In this document: piece by piece, positions 1 to 11,200 of the stretch
Layout: every line of letters begins with the position of its first letter
How positions within the stretch are numbered: the stretch's first letter is position 1
Translations under genes and position numbers: made by a program
Assembly: GCA_026936335.1 (NCBI GenBank)
Contig: JAPMXV010000042.1
Coordinates: 124,001 to 188,000 of the forward strand
DNA from: Mantamonas sphyraenae
Lineage: Eukaryota > CRuMs > Mantamonadidae
Direction: 5' to 3'
DNA: 64,000 nucleotides
The notes under the pieces: model-generated
Told to the model about the DNA's origin: nothing
The model's input: the letters and a program-made list of their open reading frames with translations, nothing else
Databases searched by the model: none

Positions 1-1194
1 TTCGGCGACATGAACTATCGTGTAACGGACCTGGAACGCTCCGATTGCCTGGCGCTGATTGAGAAGAAGGACTGGACGACGCTGCAGACGTACGAGCAGC
101 TGCAACAGGAAAGAAAGGAAGAGAACCTGTTGACGGGTTTCCAGGAGGGGTTGGTCACGTTTGTGCCCACGTATCGCTACGAGCGGGGCTCGCGCGAGTG
201 GAGCAAAGAGAAGCTGCACAATCTTCCGTCGTGGTGCGACCGTGTGTTGTGGAAGTCGCAACCCAACCTGCATGCGTACCAGACGTCGTACAACTGCACG
301 TCGCAGCTGCTGACAAGTGACCACAGTCCCGTGTATGCCACCTTTTTCCTGGACACGTACAAGCCGTACTACCCGCTGGTGCTGCAGCCCAGCCCTCCCG
401 TGTGTAATATCATCATCACTGGCCTACGTGCCACCCTTTGGGCAAACGAGGGTAACACGCAGAGCAGCGCCAATCCGTTCATCCGCTTCCAGTCCCCGTT
501 GCTCGAGTCGGCCGTGTTTACAACCACACAGAACAAGACGCTGGAAGCCGAGTGGGCCGACAAGGACGTGCCTGTCCTCAACTCGGTGGTGACGCAGCTG
601 CCGTACGTCGCTCGTCACTTTCTGTGGGTGGACGTGCTGGAACTGGACAGGGCGGTGGGCATGGGCTGGAACGTGCTCAGCCACGCCTCCATCTCCCTGA
701 TGGACTCGTTTGTGGCTGGCGGAAAGACAGAGTTCAACGAACCGCTGCTGCTGCGAGGCACGCAGGTGGGCACCATTGAGGGTTCGGTGGAAATCAACAA
801 CGACGAGAACGACCCTGCGCTGCTGCGGTCTCAGTCGTCCAACAGGCCACACAAGACCAAGTTTGGCAGGAAGCGCAGCAACAAGAAGGAGGAGACAATG
901 AGTGCGGAGGAGGCAGAGATTCTGGACAAGATGACTGCAGGCGGTGACGATCTGGAGAGCGAGAACACAAGTGAGCGCAGCAGCAGCAGCAGCATGTCCA
1001 CCAGCTCACAGGGAGGCACCAGTGCTTCAGGAGGGCCCTCGGGTTCGCCTGCTTCGGCCATTGTAGCCAACAGCCAGCGGAGCAACAGCAGCGACGCTGT
1101 GCTCGAAGGCAAAACGGCAGACGATCTCGCGCGGGAGAGCATGCGCAACAAGCTCAAACCACGCAGCGGCTCCTTTTTCCGAAGGGGGAAGTGA
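1..1194 (+). CDS. Inositol polyphosphate 5-phosphatase, C-terminal part (5' partial)
   Basis: The reading frame is open from base 1 and ends at the TGA at 1192-1194, giving 397 visible residues. The visible start carries the family hallmark FGDMNYRV, followed by FVPTYRYERG, PSWCDRVLW and TSDHSPVYATF, the conserved C-terminal motifs of the Mg-dependent inositol polyphosphate 5-phosphatase domain. These enzymes remove the 5-phosphate from phosphoinositides or soluble inositol phosphates at membranes. After the catalytic domain (to about residue 120) comes a region of about 150 residues that looks like a C2-type beta domain (VCNIIITGLRATLW onward), as in SHIP-type enzymes. A Ser-rich, basic tail ends in FFRRGK. 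The N-terminal half lies outside the window, so the subfamily (SHIP, synaptojanin or OCRL type) cannot be decided; the C2-like tail favours SHIP-like. The first ATG inside the window is internal to the domain and is not the start. Confidence 0.88.
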   Translation, partial: FGDMNYRVTDLERSDCLALIEKKDWTTLQTYEQLQQERKEENLLTGFQEGLVTFVPTYRYERGSREWSKEKLHNLPSWCDRVLWKSQPNLHAYQTSYNCTSQLLTSDHSPVYATFFLDTYKPYYPLVLQPSPPVCNIIITGLRATLWANEGNTQSSANPFIRFQSPLLESAVFTTTQNKTLEAEWADKDVPVLNSVVTQLPYVARHFLWVDVLELDRAVGMGWNVLSHASISLMDSFVAGGKTEFNEPLLLRGTQVGTIEGSVEINNDENDPALLRSQSSNRPHKTKFGRKRSNKKEETMSAEEAEILDKMTAGGDDLESENTSERSSSSSMSTSSQGGTSASGGPSGSPASAIVANSQRSNSSDAVLEGKTADDLARESMRNKLKPRSGSFFRRGK

Positions 1195-1424
1195 GTGTGC
1201 CAAAGAGGGAGTGTTTGCCAATGGGAATGGATTGGGAACCGCACGTTTGCCGCTTTGCCGCTTTGCCGCGTTGCCTTGTCGTTGTTGATGTCAGAGTGTG
1301 GACTTTGTTCCGTTGTCGGTACTTATGTGTGGGAGAGCGCGTATGTGTGCGGGTGTGCCAGCAAGGGAGAGCTGTGGCATGCTGCGGCGGCGCAGCCATC
1401 CCCTTTTCGCGAGACTTCTCCCCC

Positions 1425-3310
1425 ATGAGCAGCAGCAGCTCGGCTCCAGTCAAGAACATTGTGTGCATCGGTGCAGGCTACGTGGGTGGTCCCACCATGG
1501 CCAAGATTGCCGAAAAGTGCCCGGACATCACCGTGACCATTGTCGACGTGTGGCAGGCGCGCATCGACGCTTGGAACTCCGACAAGTTGCCCATCTTTGA
1601 GCCCGGCCTCGAGGATATTGTCATGAGCGTGCGCAACAAGAACCTCTTCTTCACCACAGACACGTCTGTCATGCAGGACGCCGATGTCATCTTCATCGCC
1701 GTCGGCACCCCCACAAAGAGCTCGGGCGTCGGCAAGGGTGCGTTTTGCCCTCTCTGGAAACCGCTGCCCACCTTGCGCGCGCACACACACACGCCCCTCG
1801 CTCACACCTTCATTCTTTCTTGCTTTCTCCTTCCCCAACAGGCAAAGCTGCTGACCTCACTTACGTCGAGAGCGCCGCACGTAGCATTGCTGCTGTACGT
1901 GGTGTGCATTCCCCGCCGTTTCTGCGCCTCCCTACGTTTTCTCCCCTCTCCACACACACACGACCCATGTTTCGGCATTGTGCATACGCAGTAGATGATG
2001 GTGCACATCCACTGCAACCATCTCCCTGCCAGCCCATGCCACTCCACCCGCGCCCGTGGCTTCTAGGCGCCCGCAGAGCATGCGCCAAGCTACGCGGTCG
2101 GGGATCCGCAACCCTGAAATCCGGCAACCACCTTCCCTTTCCCCCGCACGCACTTCCTACACACACGAAACTCACACCCCTGCCTGCTTCCCTTGCCTTC
2201 CCCCTCCCCCCCCTTTCTCTCTCTGTTCCCCTCCAGGCATGCAAGGAGGGCTCGTATGTGATTGTGGAAAAGTCGACGGTGCCCGTGCGTGCCTCGGACT
2301 CCATCGAGACCATCCTCAAGACAAACAACACGTCTTGTGAATGGCATGTGCTGTCCAACCCGGAATTCCTGGCCGAGGGTACGGCCATGACGGATCTGGA
2401 GAACCCGGACCGCATTCTGATTGGTGGCCAGGACAACACGGAGGAGGCGCGTGCGGCCATGCAAAAGGTGGTCGACGTGTACGCACAGTGGGTCAACCCG
2501 GACAACATCATCACCACCAACCGTTGGTCGTCGGAGTTGTCCAAGCTGGTGGCCAACGCCTTTCTGGCACAGCGTATCTCCTCCATCAACAGCATCAGCG
2601 CCGTGTGTGAGGCTTCCGGAGCCGATGTGTACGAAGTGGCCAATGCCATTGGGCGTGACTCGCGCATCAGCAACAAGTTCCTGCGTGCCTCGGTGGGCTT
2701 TGGCGGCTCGTGCTTCCAGAAGGACATCAAGAACCTGGTGTACCTGTGTGAGACGTTTGGCCTGGAGGAGGTGGCTGCGTACTGGGACCAGGTCGTCACC
2801 ATGAACGATTACCAGAAGAAGCGCTTCACTCGCAAGATTGTCCGCTCCATGTTCAACTCGGTGCGCAACAAGAGCATCACCGTCCTCGGCTTTGCCTTTA
2901 AGAAGGACACCGGCGACACCCGCGAGAGTGCCGCCATCTACGTGTGTGCAGACCTCATTGAGGAGCGTGCCTCCCTCAAGGTGTACGACCCCAAGGTGGC
3001 GCGTGATCAGATGATGAACGATCTCAACGGCGTCCTGCAGGGATCGGCTGACCCCGAGGACTTTGTCACCACGGTGGACGACCCCTACGAGGCTGCCAAG
3101 GACTCGCATGCCCTCGTGGTCCTCACCGAGTGGGACGAGTTTAAGGAACTCGACTATGCCAAGATGTACGACAGCATGATGAAGCCTGCCTTTGTCTTTG
3201 ATGGCCGTGGCATCCTCGATGGCAAGGCCCTCCAGGACATCGGCTTCTGTGTGTACACCATTGGCAAGAGCGAGAAGCCCAACTTTGTCGAGAGCAGTTT
3301 GTTGGAATGA
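1425..3310 (+). CDS. UGDH: UDP-glucose 6-dehydrogenase
   Basis: Oxidises UDP-glucose to UDP-glucuronate with two NAD+, supplying glucuronate for glycans. Three exons are inferred: 1425-1737, 1842-1894 and 2237-3310, with GT-AG introns of 104 and 342 nt whose phases join cleanly. The product is 479 residues, against 494 in humans. The N-terminal Rossmann motif [11 protein letters not shown] is at about residue 14. [20 protein letters not shown] spans the first junction, [14 protein letters not shown] follows, and the catalytic cysteine sits in [17 protein letters not shown]. The C-terminal UDP-binding domain is complete. The start at 1425 is chosen because [16 protein letters not shown] leads straight into the Rossmann strand. 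The 230 nt upstream, back to the preceding gene, are presumably untranslated and promoter sequence. All key residues look intact. Confidence 0.95.
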
Positions 3311-3372
3311 AGTGGATCGTTTGGAGCCTCCCCCTTCCCCCCACAAGCCTCTCGTGTCTTCACGCCGTGCCA

Positions 3373-6085
3373 TCACTCCATGAATCCAGCACTGTTGGTG
3401 TTGGTGTTGACGTTGCCGACCTGGTTGACAAGTTGAGTCAGCTTGTTGGACGTCTTGCCAATGAGCTCGTCGTTGGCGATGAGTTGGGTCTCCAGATCCG
3501 CCAGCTGCTTGACAGAGAGAGACGGGGCAACTGTGTCGAGCTTGGGTACCTTGGCCAGCTTCTGTCGCAGTTCCACCTTTTTGGCCTCCAATGCCTCCAT
3601 GTGTTGTTTGACCTTTTGTACCTGGGCATTCCACCGCTCCTCCGCCCTGCTTAGAGGCGCCACGTTGGCTGCCATTTCTAGCAAAGCGTCCGCTTTTTCT
3701 GTGAGCAGGGCTTGCATCTGTGTAACCACGTCCAGGTTGCGTTGGATCCTGTCGCGAACTTCCACTGCCTTTTGCAGGCGTTCACGTACCTCGAGCATGC
3801 TCTTGGAGTGCAGTTGGTACATGACTTGGAGGACATCGAGGCGCTCGTTGAGTTCCACGTGGATGGTGAGGATGCGCTTGAAGTATTCCTCCTCAAAAAG
3901 CATGCAAACGCGCTTGAAGTAATCGAGGTACTCCGGTGACAGGAACGCATCCTTGTCGTCATAGTCCACCCCCGAGCCCTGGGTGGCAAACAGGGGTACG
4001 GACCGAGAGTTTTGCGGCAGTGCAGCCATGTCCTGGGCATATTCTGGGTAAAGGCTGTCCAGGCGCTTTTCAAGAAACTCCTTGTGGTGGTCGAGCTGGC
4101 CCACAAGCTCCAGGTCTTGGTTGAGCTTGTGGTGGTTCAACTCTGTGCGTTCCAATGCGAGGCGGGACAGTTTGGTCCACACCTCGATGCACCTCAGGGC
4201 AGGCTCGGCGCTGAGAACGGTCAGAAAATACCCAGCGAGCGTGTCAGCCACAATGGCCACTCCCAGCAAGGGCTCCTGTGATTCCACCAGGTGACTGGCA
4301 GTTGCACGCTTGGTCAGAGCAGCGGGGGTCGATTCGCCGTCGTTGTCATCGTCTGCAGCGAACGAATCGACAAACGCCTGCAAATCGGTGATCCAGGGCA
4401 TCTCGATGGCATGGAGACCACGGCGGTGGGCACAGTACATGAGCGTAGGCGTCCACGAGTCGATTTGAAGACGCATGGAAGGGTACAGCTCGAGGGTGGT
4501 CATGGCCTGTTCTTCGTCGTCGGCGGCCCCCTGTCCCGGACGTGGCAGAGCCGAGTCCAGCTTCAGCAGCTCAAAAAGAACACAAGCTGCAGTGTCAAAG
4601 TCATTGTGAGACACAGAGCCAACCGAGGCTAGCGAGTCGTCTGCAGTTGCGGCGGCGGAGGAGGAGGAGGAAGAGGAGAGGCCGTCGCGGTCGAGGCGAG
4701 AGCGTGTGTGCCACTTGCCGACAATGGGTGAGACACACAGAAAGTATGCGACCAGACCTTGGACATAGGAGCAACACAGTAGGGTGGGCGACGCGTTGAG
4801 AATGCACATGTGTGAGGGCACTGCGTCAGCGAGAGGCGACGAGGAGGTGCTGCTGCTGCTGCTGCTGCTGCTGGCATCGTTTGGACTGTACAGAGGCCCC
4901 TGGAGGGCGAGTTTACGGTGAATAAATGTAGTCGGGGCGTGTGTTTGGAGCCATGCGTCGGCCGGGTTGCCCTGTGCTTGGAGTTGGACCTCGTCGATAC
5001 TGGTCTGGGAGATGCCCACCTCGGCGAGCCACTTGAGTTCATCCTTGGCCTGGACAGCCTGTGCGTCGGCGAGGAGCTGGGTGGCGACCTGGAGGGGCAG
5101 GTAGGTGTCGTGGGGCAACACGGGACACAGGGCCCACAGGCTGCAGTCAGCCATGAGCACGTGCAGCGTGAGCAGTTCCATGCCCTGGCCCTGAGTGTCC
5201 AAAGAACGGAAGCTGAAGCAACGTGGCTTGACGACGACGGAGTGTGTGTCACGGGAAGCGAGGGCCTGGGCAAGTCCGCCGGTGGCCGCGCCGCCTGCCA
5301 TTTGCTTGTACTGTCCGTCGTCATCCAACCGCAAGCACAGGTTGAATGTTTGTTCGGCGTGGTCGGCGTCCTCCTGCAGGTTGTACAGGCGCATGAAGCC
5401 GTCTGAGAAGAGAACGGCGACGTGGACGTCGCTGAGCGGGTGCCACTCAACCTGTACAACGCTCTTGCTGGTCGAATCCCAGTCTGCAACCTTCCACGAG
5501 CTGTGTGGACAGAGGAATGGACATGCAACAGGAAGTGCGTGGCGTGTGAGTGTACGTGCCAATGCAGCCAGGGAAGGCAGGGAAGGACGAGATGGAAAGC
5601 GCGCGCATGGGACATAGGATTCCGTGGTTCGCTCACCTGCACAGCACATTGCCAGCCTGGGTCTGGTTGAGAAAGGCGCCCTGGTGCATGTTATTGGGCA
5701 GCTGCACCACATGGATGGTGTGCCGTCCGTGCAGCAGGAGGTAGGAGGCGGTTTGGTTGACGGAGATGCGAACAATGGTCTCCTCGATGGCTGGTTCGAC
5801 CACGAACGTCCGATTGGCCTTGCTTGTCTTGCCTGTCTTGAGCAACCGCATGCTCACATACTCGATATGGCCCTGGGGCGTCCAAACGAGCAGGTCGCCT
5901 TGTTCTGCGAGAGAATGGGAGGACGGGAAGTGAGTGGATGATCAGCCGCGAGTGCAACCCCCTATTGCACGGGGCGAGAACATACCTGTGCTGGTCATAA
6001 CATCCTGGGGCTCCACGGTTCCTGACGACGCCACGTCTTGGAAGTGCGTGGCGACATCGTCAAGGAGTTCGTCGAGATCAGACAT
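3373..6085 (-). CDS. NUP88: Nucleoporin Nup88
   Basis: A component of the cytoplasmic face of the nuclear pore, where family members work with Nup214/Nup62. Three exons on the minus strand are inferred: 6085-5986, 5904-5637 and 5500-3373. The introns of 81 and 136 nt are GT-AG with compatible phases, and the product is 831 residues. The N-terminal half resembles the Nup88 beta-propeller. The stretch VVQVEWHPLSDVHVAVLF followed by SDGFMRLYNL corresponds to the diagnostic human HP-SD-HLVVLTSDN-IRIYSL region. The C-terminal third (residue 590 onward) is heptad-rich coiled coil, as expected. Low-complexity Ser runs interrupt the middle. The start codon at 6085 is only 44 nt from the divergent start of the SprT-like gene, so the two probably share a promoter. 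The 3' end faces UGDH with 62 nt between stop codons. Confidence 0.85.
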
Positions 6086-6129
6086 TTTGGTGTTTGGTTG
6101 TCTGCGACAACGCAGCCAAACAAGACCAC
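6086..6129. promoter_or_regulatory. Candidate bidirectional promoter (Nup88 / GCNA-like)
   Basis: Only 44 nt separate the two divergent start codons. Both 5' UTRs and the core promoter must either fit here or overlap the opposing coding sequences. No TATA box is visible. Confidence 0.45.
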
Positions 6130-8235
6130 ATGGAGATCAGCTTGAGTGCAGCCGAGCTGGAGCAGCTCAAGGAGCGCTACCATCGCATGGCGGAAAAGTA
6201 CGGATGGAAAGGGCGTCATGGGACACGTAGGGGGATGGACGAGAACAGCGCGCCAAATCTGCAACGGCCGGTGTTTGACACCTTGGTCGGCAAGAAGAGC
6301 ATGGACACGTCCAGGAGCAGCAGCGAGGCGGATAGCGACTTGGATCGTTCGGAGGACGTGTCTGACGACATGGATCAATATGAAGAGGACGCAGAGGAGA
6401 GCGATGACGAGTACGTGACGGCTGACGAGGATTCGCCGCTTGTGATTCAAACACGACGGCCGCGTGCAATGCTTCTGGATGACAGTGGCTTTGTGGACGC
6501 CAACCAGACGTTTGCAAACGATGCTTCTACGCCCGAGGCCGAGCCGTTGACGATGGATGTGGCTGTGGAAGGCACCCGTGCATCGGAGAGCGACGACAGT
6601 CTCGAGACATCATCGGAAGCAGCCGTTGATGACGATGTGGAGGAGGAGCGTGTGTTTGTGGATGCCCCAGTGTCGTTTGCCTCGCCTGTGCTTGCAGCAG
6701 AGGCAGAGAAGCTTCTGATGGAAGGGGAGACCTCACCCATGCGCACGGACACAGCTGCGGCGGATGACGATGGTGAGGGTGATGATGATGGTGATGATGG
6801 TGATGATGGTGATGATGATGATGACTCGCCGCTGGTGTTGCATCGGCGCCCGAGTGCTCGGCTGCTGGACGACAGCGTTTTGAGCGCGAGCAGCGAGGCC
6901 AGCCAGAGCAACCAGCAAGATGGAGAGAAGAGTGAAGATGACGACGATGGGTCACCATTGGTGTTGCATCGGCGTGCCAGCACGCGACTGTTGGACGATA
7001 GTCTGGGCAGCCAGGCGCTGGAGGTGGCCGACGAGGATGTGGAATGCTCTGATTGCAGTGACGCAGAGATTGACGAGCTGGGTCAGTTGATGTCGTCGAT
7101 GAACATCGACTCGCATTCAACAGAGTCGCCCATGGGTGGCAGTAGGGAGGATGAAGAGGATGAGGATGAGGAGGACGACAAAGCTCTGGAGCGATCCCTG
7201 TACTCTGAGGAGGACTCGTTTATTGTGGACGACGATGAAATCGAGTATGAGGATGGATACGACGGAACAGGATACGAAGAGGAGGATGACGAGGCGGACG
7301 ATGACGAGCGGTTCTTTGCGCGTGGAGGATGGGGCCCGGAGATGAGCAGCAGCAGCAGCAGCAGCATGTTGCCGCCGTTGAATGGGAGCGTACGTGAACG
7401 GGAGAGTGTGGAGGACGATGTGTGCAGCAGTGACGAAGAGGTGGATGGGGTGGAGCACACGCCAAGGAAGACCCTGGCGACGCCGTGGACGCGCGTGAGC
7501 TCGTTCACGCCAAAGAGTCACCCGAAGCTGTGTGTTGTGAACAACCTACTGAACATGGAGACGCCGAGCAAACATGCATTTGCACGGTCGCGAGAGCGGC
7601 TGACGGCTGATTTGTATGCGCGGTACAACGCAGACGTGTTTGACAACCAGTTGCCAGCAGATTTGGAAATCACGTGGAGCAAATCACTGCGCAAGACGGC
7701 AGGGTTGACACGGATGTGCATTCGCAACGGGAAACACCACGCAACGGTGGAGCTGAGCGTAAAGGTGCTGGATTCGCTGGAGCGGCTGCAGGACACACTG
7801 GCCCACGAGCTGTGTCACGTGGGAGCATGGTTGGTGCACCACGTGCTCAAACCACCCCATGGTCCTGTGTTCAAGAGCTGGGCCAACGCATTCCACCAGG
7901 CGTACCCGTCGCAGGTGCACGTGACAACGACCCACAGCTACAAAATCGAGTTTAAGTACCACTACGAATGCACACAGTGCGGCCACGTGTACAAGCGCCA
8001 CTCCAAGAGCATCGATTTGCAGAACGACAGGTGCCGTTGCTACGGCATGCTGCGGCTGCTACCGCAGACTCTGAAGGATGGCACGCCGGCAAAGAAGCGT
8101 GCTCTCTCCAAGTATCAGTTGTTTGTCAAGGCCAACTATGGCAAGATCAAGGGGCAGAACAGCCATCTGCCGCATTCGGAGATCATGAAGCTGGTGGCAG
8201 CAGAGTGGGGCGCGCAAAAGGGCGATGGTGAGTGA
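6130..8235 (+). CDS. GCNA/ACRC-like SprT-domain metalloprotease
   Basis: The uninterrupted frame encodes 701 residues. The N-terminal 460 or so residues are a disordered, very acidic region holding three copies of a motif of the form SPLV-x-RR-x-x-x-LLDDS at about residues 101, 232 and 274. Each copy joins a hydrophobic SPLV(I/L) core to acidic flanks, like SUMO-interacting motifs. The C-terminal part is an SprT protease domain with zinc-binding HELCH at about residue 559 and the third histidine in PPHGPVFKSW. A zinc ribbon (CTQCGHVY and CRCYG) follows, then an HMG/YABBY-like segment (KKRALSKYQLFVKANYGKIK). This acidic region, SprT, zinc ribbon and HMG order is that of germ-cell nuclear acidic peptidase (GCNA), which acts on DNA-protein crosslinks. 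ATG 6130 is the first in-frame ATG. The SIM reading is inference. Confidence 0.82.
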   Translation: MEISLSAAELEQLKERYHRMAEKYGWKGRHGTRRGMDENSAPNLQRPVFDTLVGKKSMDTSRSSSEADSDLDRSEDVSDDMDQYEEDAEESDDEYVTADEDSPLVIQTRRPRAMLLDDSGFVDANQTFANDASTPEAEPLTMDVAVEGTRASESDDSLETSSEAAVDDDVEEERVFVDAPVSFASPVLAAEAEKLLMEGETSPMRTDTAAADDDGEGDDDGDDGDDGDDDDDSPLVLHRRPSARLLDDSVLSASSEASQSNQQDGEKSEDDDDGSPLVLHRRASTRLLDDSLGSQALEVADEDVECSDCSDAEIDELGQLMSSMNIDSHSTESPMGGSREDEEDEDEEDDKALERSLYSEEDSFIVDDDEIEYEDGYDGTGYEEEDDEADDDERFFARGGWGPEMSSSSSSSMLPPLNGSVRERESVEDDVCSSDEEVDGVEHTPRKTLATPWTRVSSFTPKSHPKLCVVNNLLNMETPSKHAFARSRERLTADLYARYNADVFDNQLPADLEITWSKSLRKTAGLTRMCIRNGKHHATVELSVKVLDSLERLQDTLAHELCHVGAWLVHHVLKPPHGPVFKSWANAFHQAYPSQVHVTTTHSYKIEFKYHYECTQCGHVYKRHSKSIDLQNDRCRCYGMLRLLPQTLKDGTPAKKRALSKYQLFVKANYGKIKGQNSHLPHSEIMKLVAAEWGAQKGDGE

Positions 8236-8273
8236 GTGTGTGAGCACGCAGGGAAAACCAAAGGAAACCGCAG

Positions 8274-11200
8274 ATGTCATCTTCTTCCTCGTCGTCATCG
8301 TCATCATCGTCCTCGTCATCCTCGTCAGGGATGCGGGCGCCTTCGGGGACAACCATTGAACGGATGTCGATTCTTGGCGTGCGCAGCTTCTCGGCGCAGC
8401 AAGCAGAGAGCATCAAGTTCTTCAAACCGCTGACAATCATTGTGGGCGAAAACGGATGTGGCAAGACGACCATCATTGAATGCCTGAAGTATGCCACAAC
8501 GGGAGACTTGCCGCCCAACTCGTCCAAGGGCCAGTTCTTTGTGCAACATCCAAAGATGGCAGGACAGGCGGAAGTGATGGCGCAGATCCGCCTGGAGTTC
8601 ACAAACGTCAAAGGCAAGAGTGCGCTGTGCATCCGCTCGTTCAAGGTGACGCAAAAGAACAAAAAGGGCGCACTGAGCTTCAAGAAGCTGGACGACGTGC
8701 TGCGTAGCGTGACGGGCCCAAACTCGGTGAGTGGCGAAAGTGATCAGGACTTGCAAGTTCCTGACATCTGCGGGTTTCCTCTTCCACCACCCTGCGCGCG
8801 CTGACACGGCTTCCGTTGCCTCTGCGGCGTCGGTATCCACGCGGCACTCAGTATGACGAAAAGACCTTTCGCTGTGCAGACTTTGACAAGGAGATCCCGC
8901 TGCTGATGGGGGTGTCGAAGCCGATTCTGGACAACGTGATTTTTTGCCACCAGGAGGACAGCAACTGGCCGTTGGCGGCAAGCGCAGACGTAAAGAAAAA
9001 GTTTGACGACATTTTTGCGTCGACGCGGTACAGCAAGGCACTGGTGCAGATCGAGGCCTTGAAGAAGGCCCAGATGCAAAAGGTGCGGGAGTACAAGCCG
9101 GAGCTGGAGGCAATCAACGAGCGCAAGACACAGAAAGAGGTGATTGAACGGAAGCGCAAGGAGCTGGGCATGCGTGTGATCAAGGTCAAGAAGGAGCTGG
9201 AGGAGCTGGAGGCGGCCAAGGCGACGGCGGAGGCGACTCTTGCAGCAAACAGGGAAACGATTGCCAAGATTGGCCGTCTGCGAAGCGAGCGGGACAGGAG
9301 CAAAGAGGAGATGGAGCGTATGCAGGAGCTTATTGCAGGGTTGAACCTGACGCACAAGCTGGACATGACGCTTGCGCAGCTGCAGGCGAGGTTGGAGAGC
9401 ATGGACGAAAGCGTACGGACGGGACAGGCACAGATGCGGGAAATCCAAGGAGACAAGCAAAAGCTGAATGCAAAGCTGGAGGAAGGGCGCAGGGAGCACG
9501 CAGCGCTGCAGAGCGAAGCCGGGGCCCTGAAGAAGGAAGCCGAGATTTACGAACACAACGCGAGCGTGCTGCGCAGTAAACTGGGCGCGGCGGCGGAGAC
9601 ATGGTCGATGGAGGGAGCTGGGCGAGACTGGTCGGCGTTGGACAGTCAAGAGGTGGCGGAGGCAGTGAAGGAGCTGGCACGGAAGCACGCCGAGTCCCAG
9701 AGCGAACGCGACAGACTGCGCAAGGAGCTGCAGGAGATGCAGGGGGACAGCAACGCAAAGCTGGGTGCGATGAAACAGACACAAGGCAAGCTGGAGGAGT
9801 CGTTGCGTCTGAAAAGTGCGGCACAAAAGCAGGCTGTGGCAAAGCGCAAGGCGAAGGAAGATCGGCTGCTGGAAAGCGGAGTGAGCGCAGAGAAGATGGA
9901 GGCGATGGAGAAGCGAGTGAAAGAGAAGGAGGAAGAGCTTGCCAGGCTGTCCAAGGCGCTGGAGGATGCCCGTGAGGAAGTCCAGGAGCATGAATTGGCG
10001 CGCGTGGAAGAGGCGTGCGAGCAGCGGAAGGAGGAGCTGATGAAGGAGATGGACGAATTGAACGGCGCGTCTTCGGACGAAGCGCGTCTTCAAGTGCGCC
10101 GACGTGAGCTGTTGGACGAGGAGGAGAAGCTGCAGGCGTTGATGGAGGCACGCGGAGCAGACGTCGGGCGCGCTTTGGGAGTGTCTGCGTCGCAGCTGGA
10201 TGCAGCTCGTGTTGAAGAGGAGGTGAAAGAGGCGCTAGAGAGGCAGTTGAGGGAAAGCGAGCGTGTCAAGGAGGCAAAAAGCAAGTGCGAACAGGAGCTT
10301 GCAAAGCTGCAGGGCGAGATCTCGTCAGTGCAGAAAGAGCTTCTGAGCAAGCGGGAGGCTGTGCAATCGCAAAAGGAGGTGCTGAAGAGCGTGAGTGGAG
10401 GACGAGACTTTGTGGAGACAAAGAGCAAGCTGGAGGAAAAGGTGAAGGAACTTGAGATCTCTGCACGTGTGGCGTCGACAGGCGTGGACATGTACACGTT
10501 GTTCCTTTCGACAGCCACCAAGGACAAATCGTGTCACGTGTGTCAGCGAGACTTTGGTGGCGACGAGGTGGCGCTGGCCGAGTTTGTGTCCGATCTGCAG
10601 CGGCTGATTGAGCAGCTCCGGCAGCCAGAACACATGGAAGAACAACAGCGGCTGTTGAAGGCGCAGCAAAGCGCGCTGGAGAAACTGAACGTGCACGTTG
10701 GCACGTACGAAGAGGTCCAACGGCTGGAAGGGACCGAGATCCCGGGACTGTTGGACAAGTTGGAGGAGAGAGAGAGCGAGGTGAGCGAGCTTGAGGCAGC
10801 GCTGGAAAGTGCGAACAAAGAGGTGGAGGATAGCGTGCGGAAGGAGGAACGTGTGCGCGAACTGGTGGCAGTTGCTGTGGAGATGGGTCGCGTGCAGGGA
10901 CGTGTGGTGGAGCTGAAGCGAGAGGTGGCTAGTGAAGAGGAGCGGCTGGGGAGCCTGCGAGGCAGTGCTCGACGTGGGATGGACGAAGTGCGGCGAGAGA
11001 TGAGTGAGGTGCAAGCACGTGCAAAGGAGGTGAAGGAGGAGATGCATGAGTGGCGACAGAAGCAAGAGGCGATGCAGGCGCGGATCACGGAGCAGCGGGA
11101 AGAGGTGAGCACTGCGCGAGAGCGGAGCCAGAAGGTGGGAGAGGCGATGCGTGAGAAGGAGCGGCTGGAGCGAGAGATCAAGGAGATGAGCGCAGAGGAG

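Noticed and set aside
2090-3634. Long open frame (514 codons) on the minus strand opposite UGDH
   Set aside because: It is antisense to conserved UGDH exons, is His/Gly/Leu-rich as expected from GC-biased antisense codons, and crosses the UGDH 3' end into Nup88. It shows no recognisable motif.
8744-10093. Long minus-strand open frame opposite RAD50
   Set aside because: It is the Leu/Arg-rich mirror of coiled-coil coding sequence, an artefact of GC-rich third positions.
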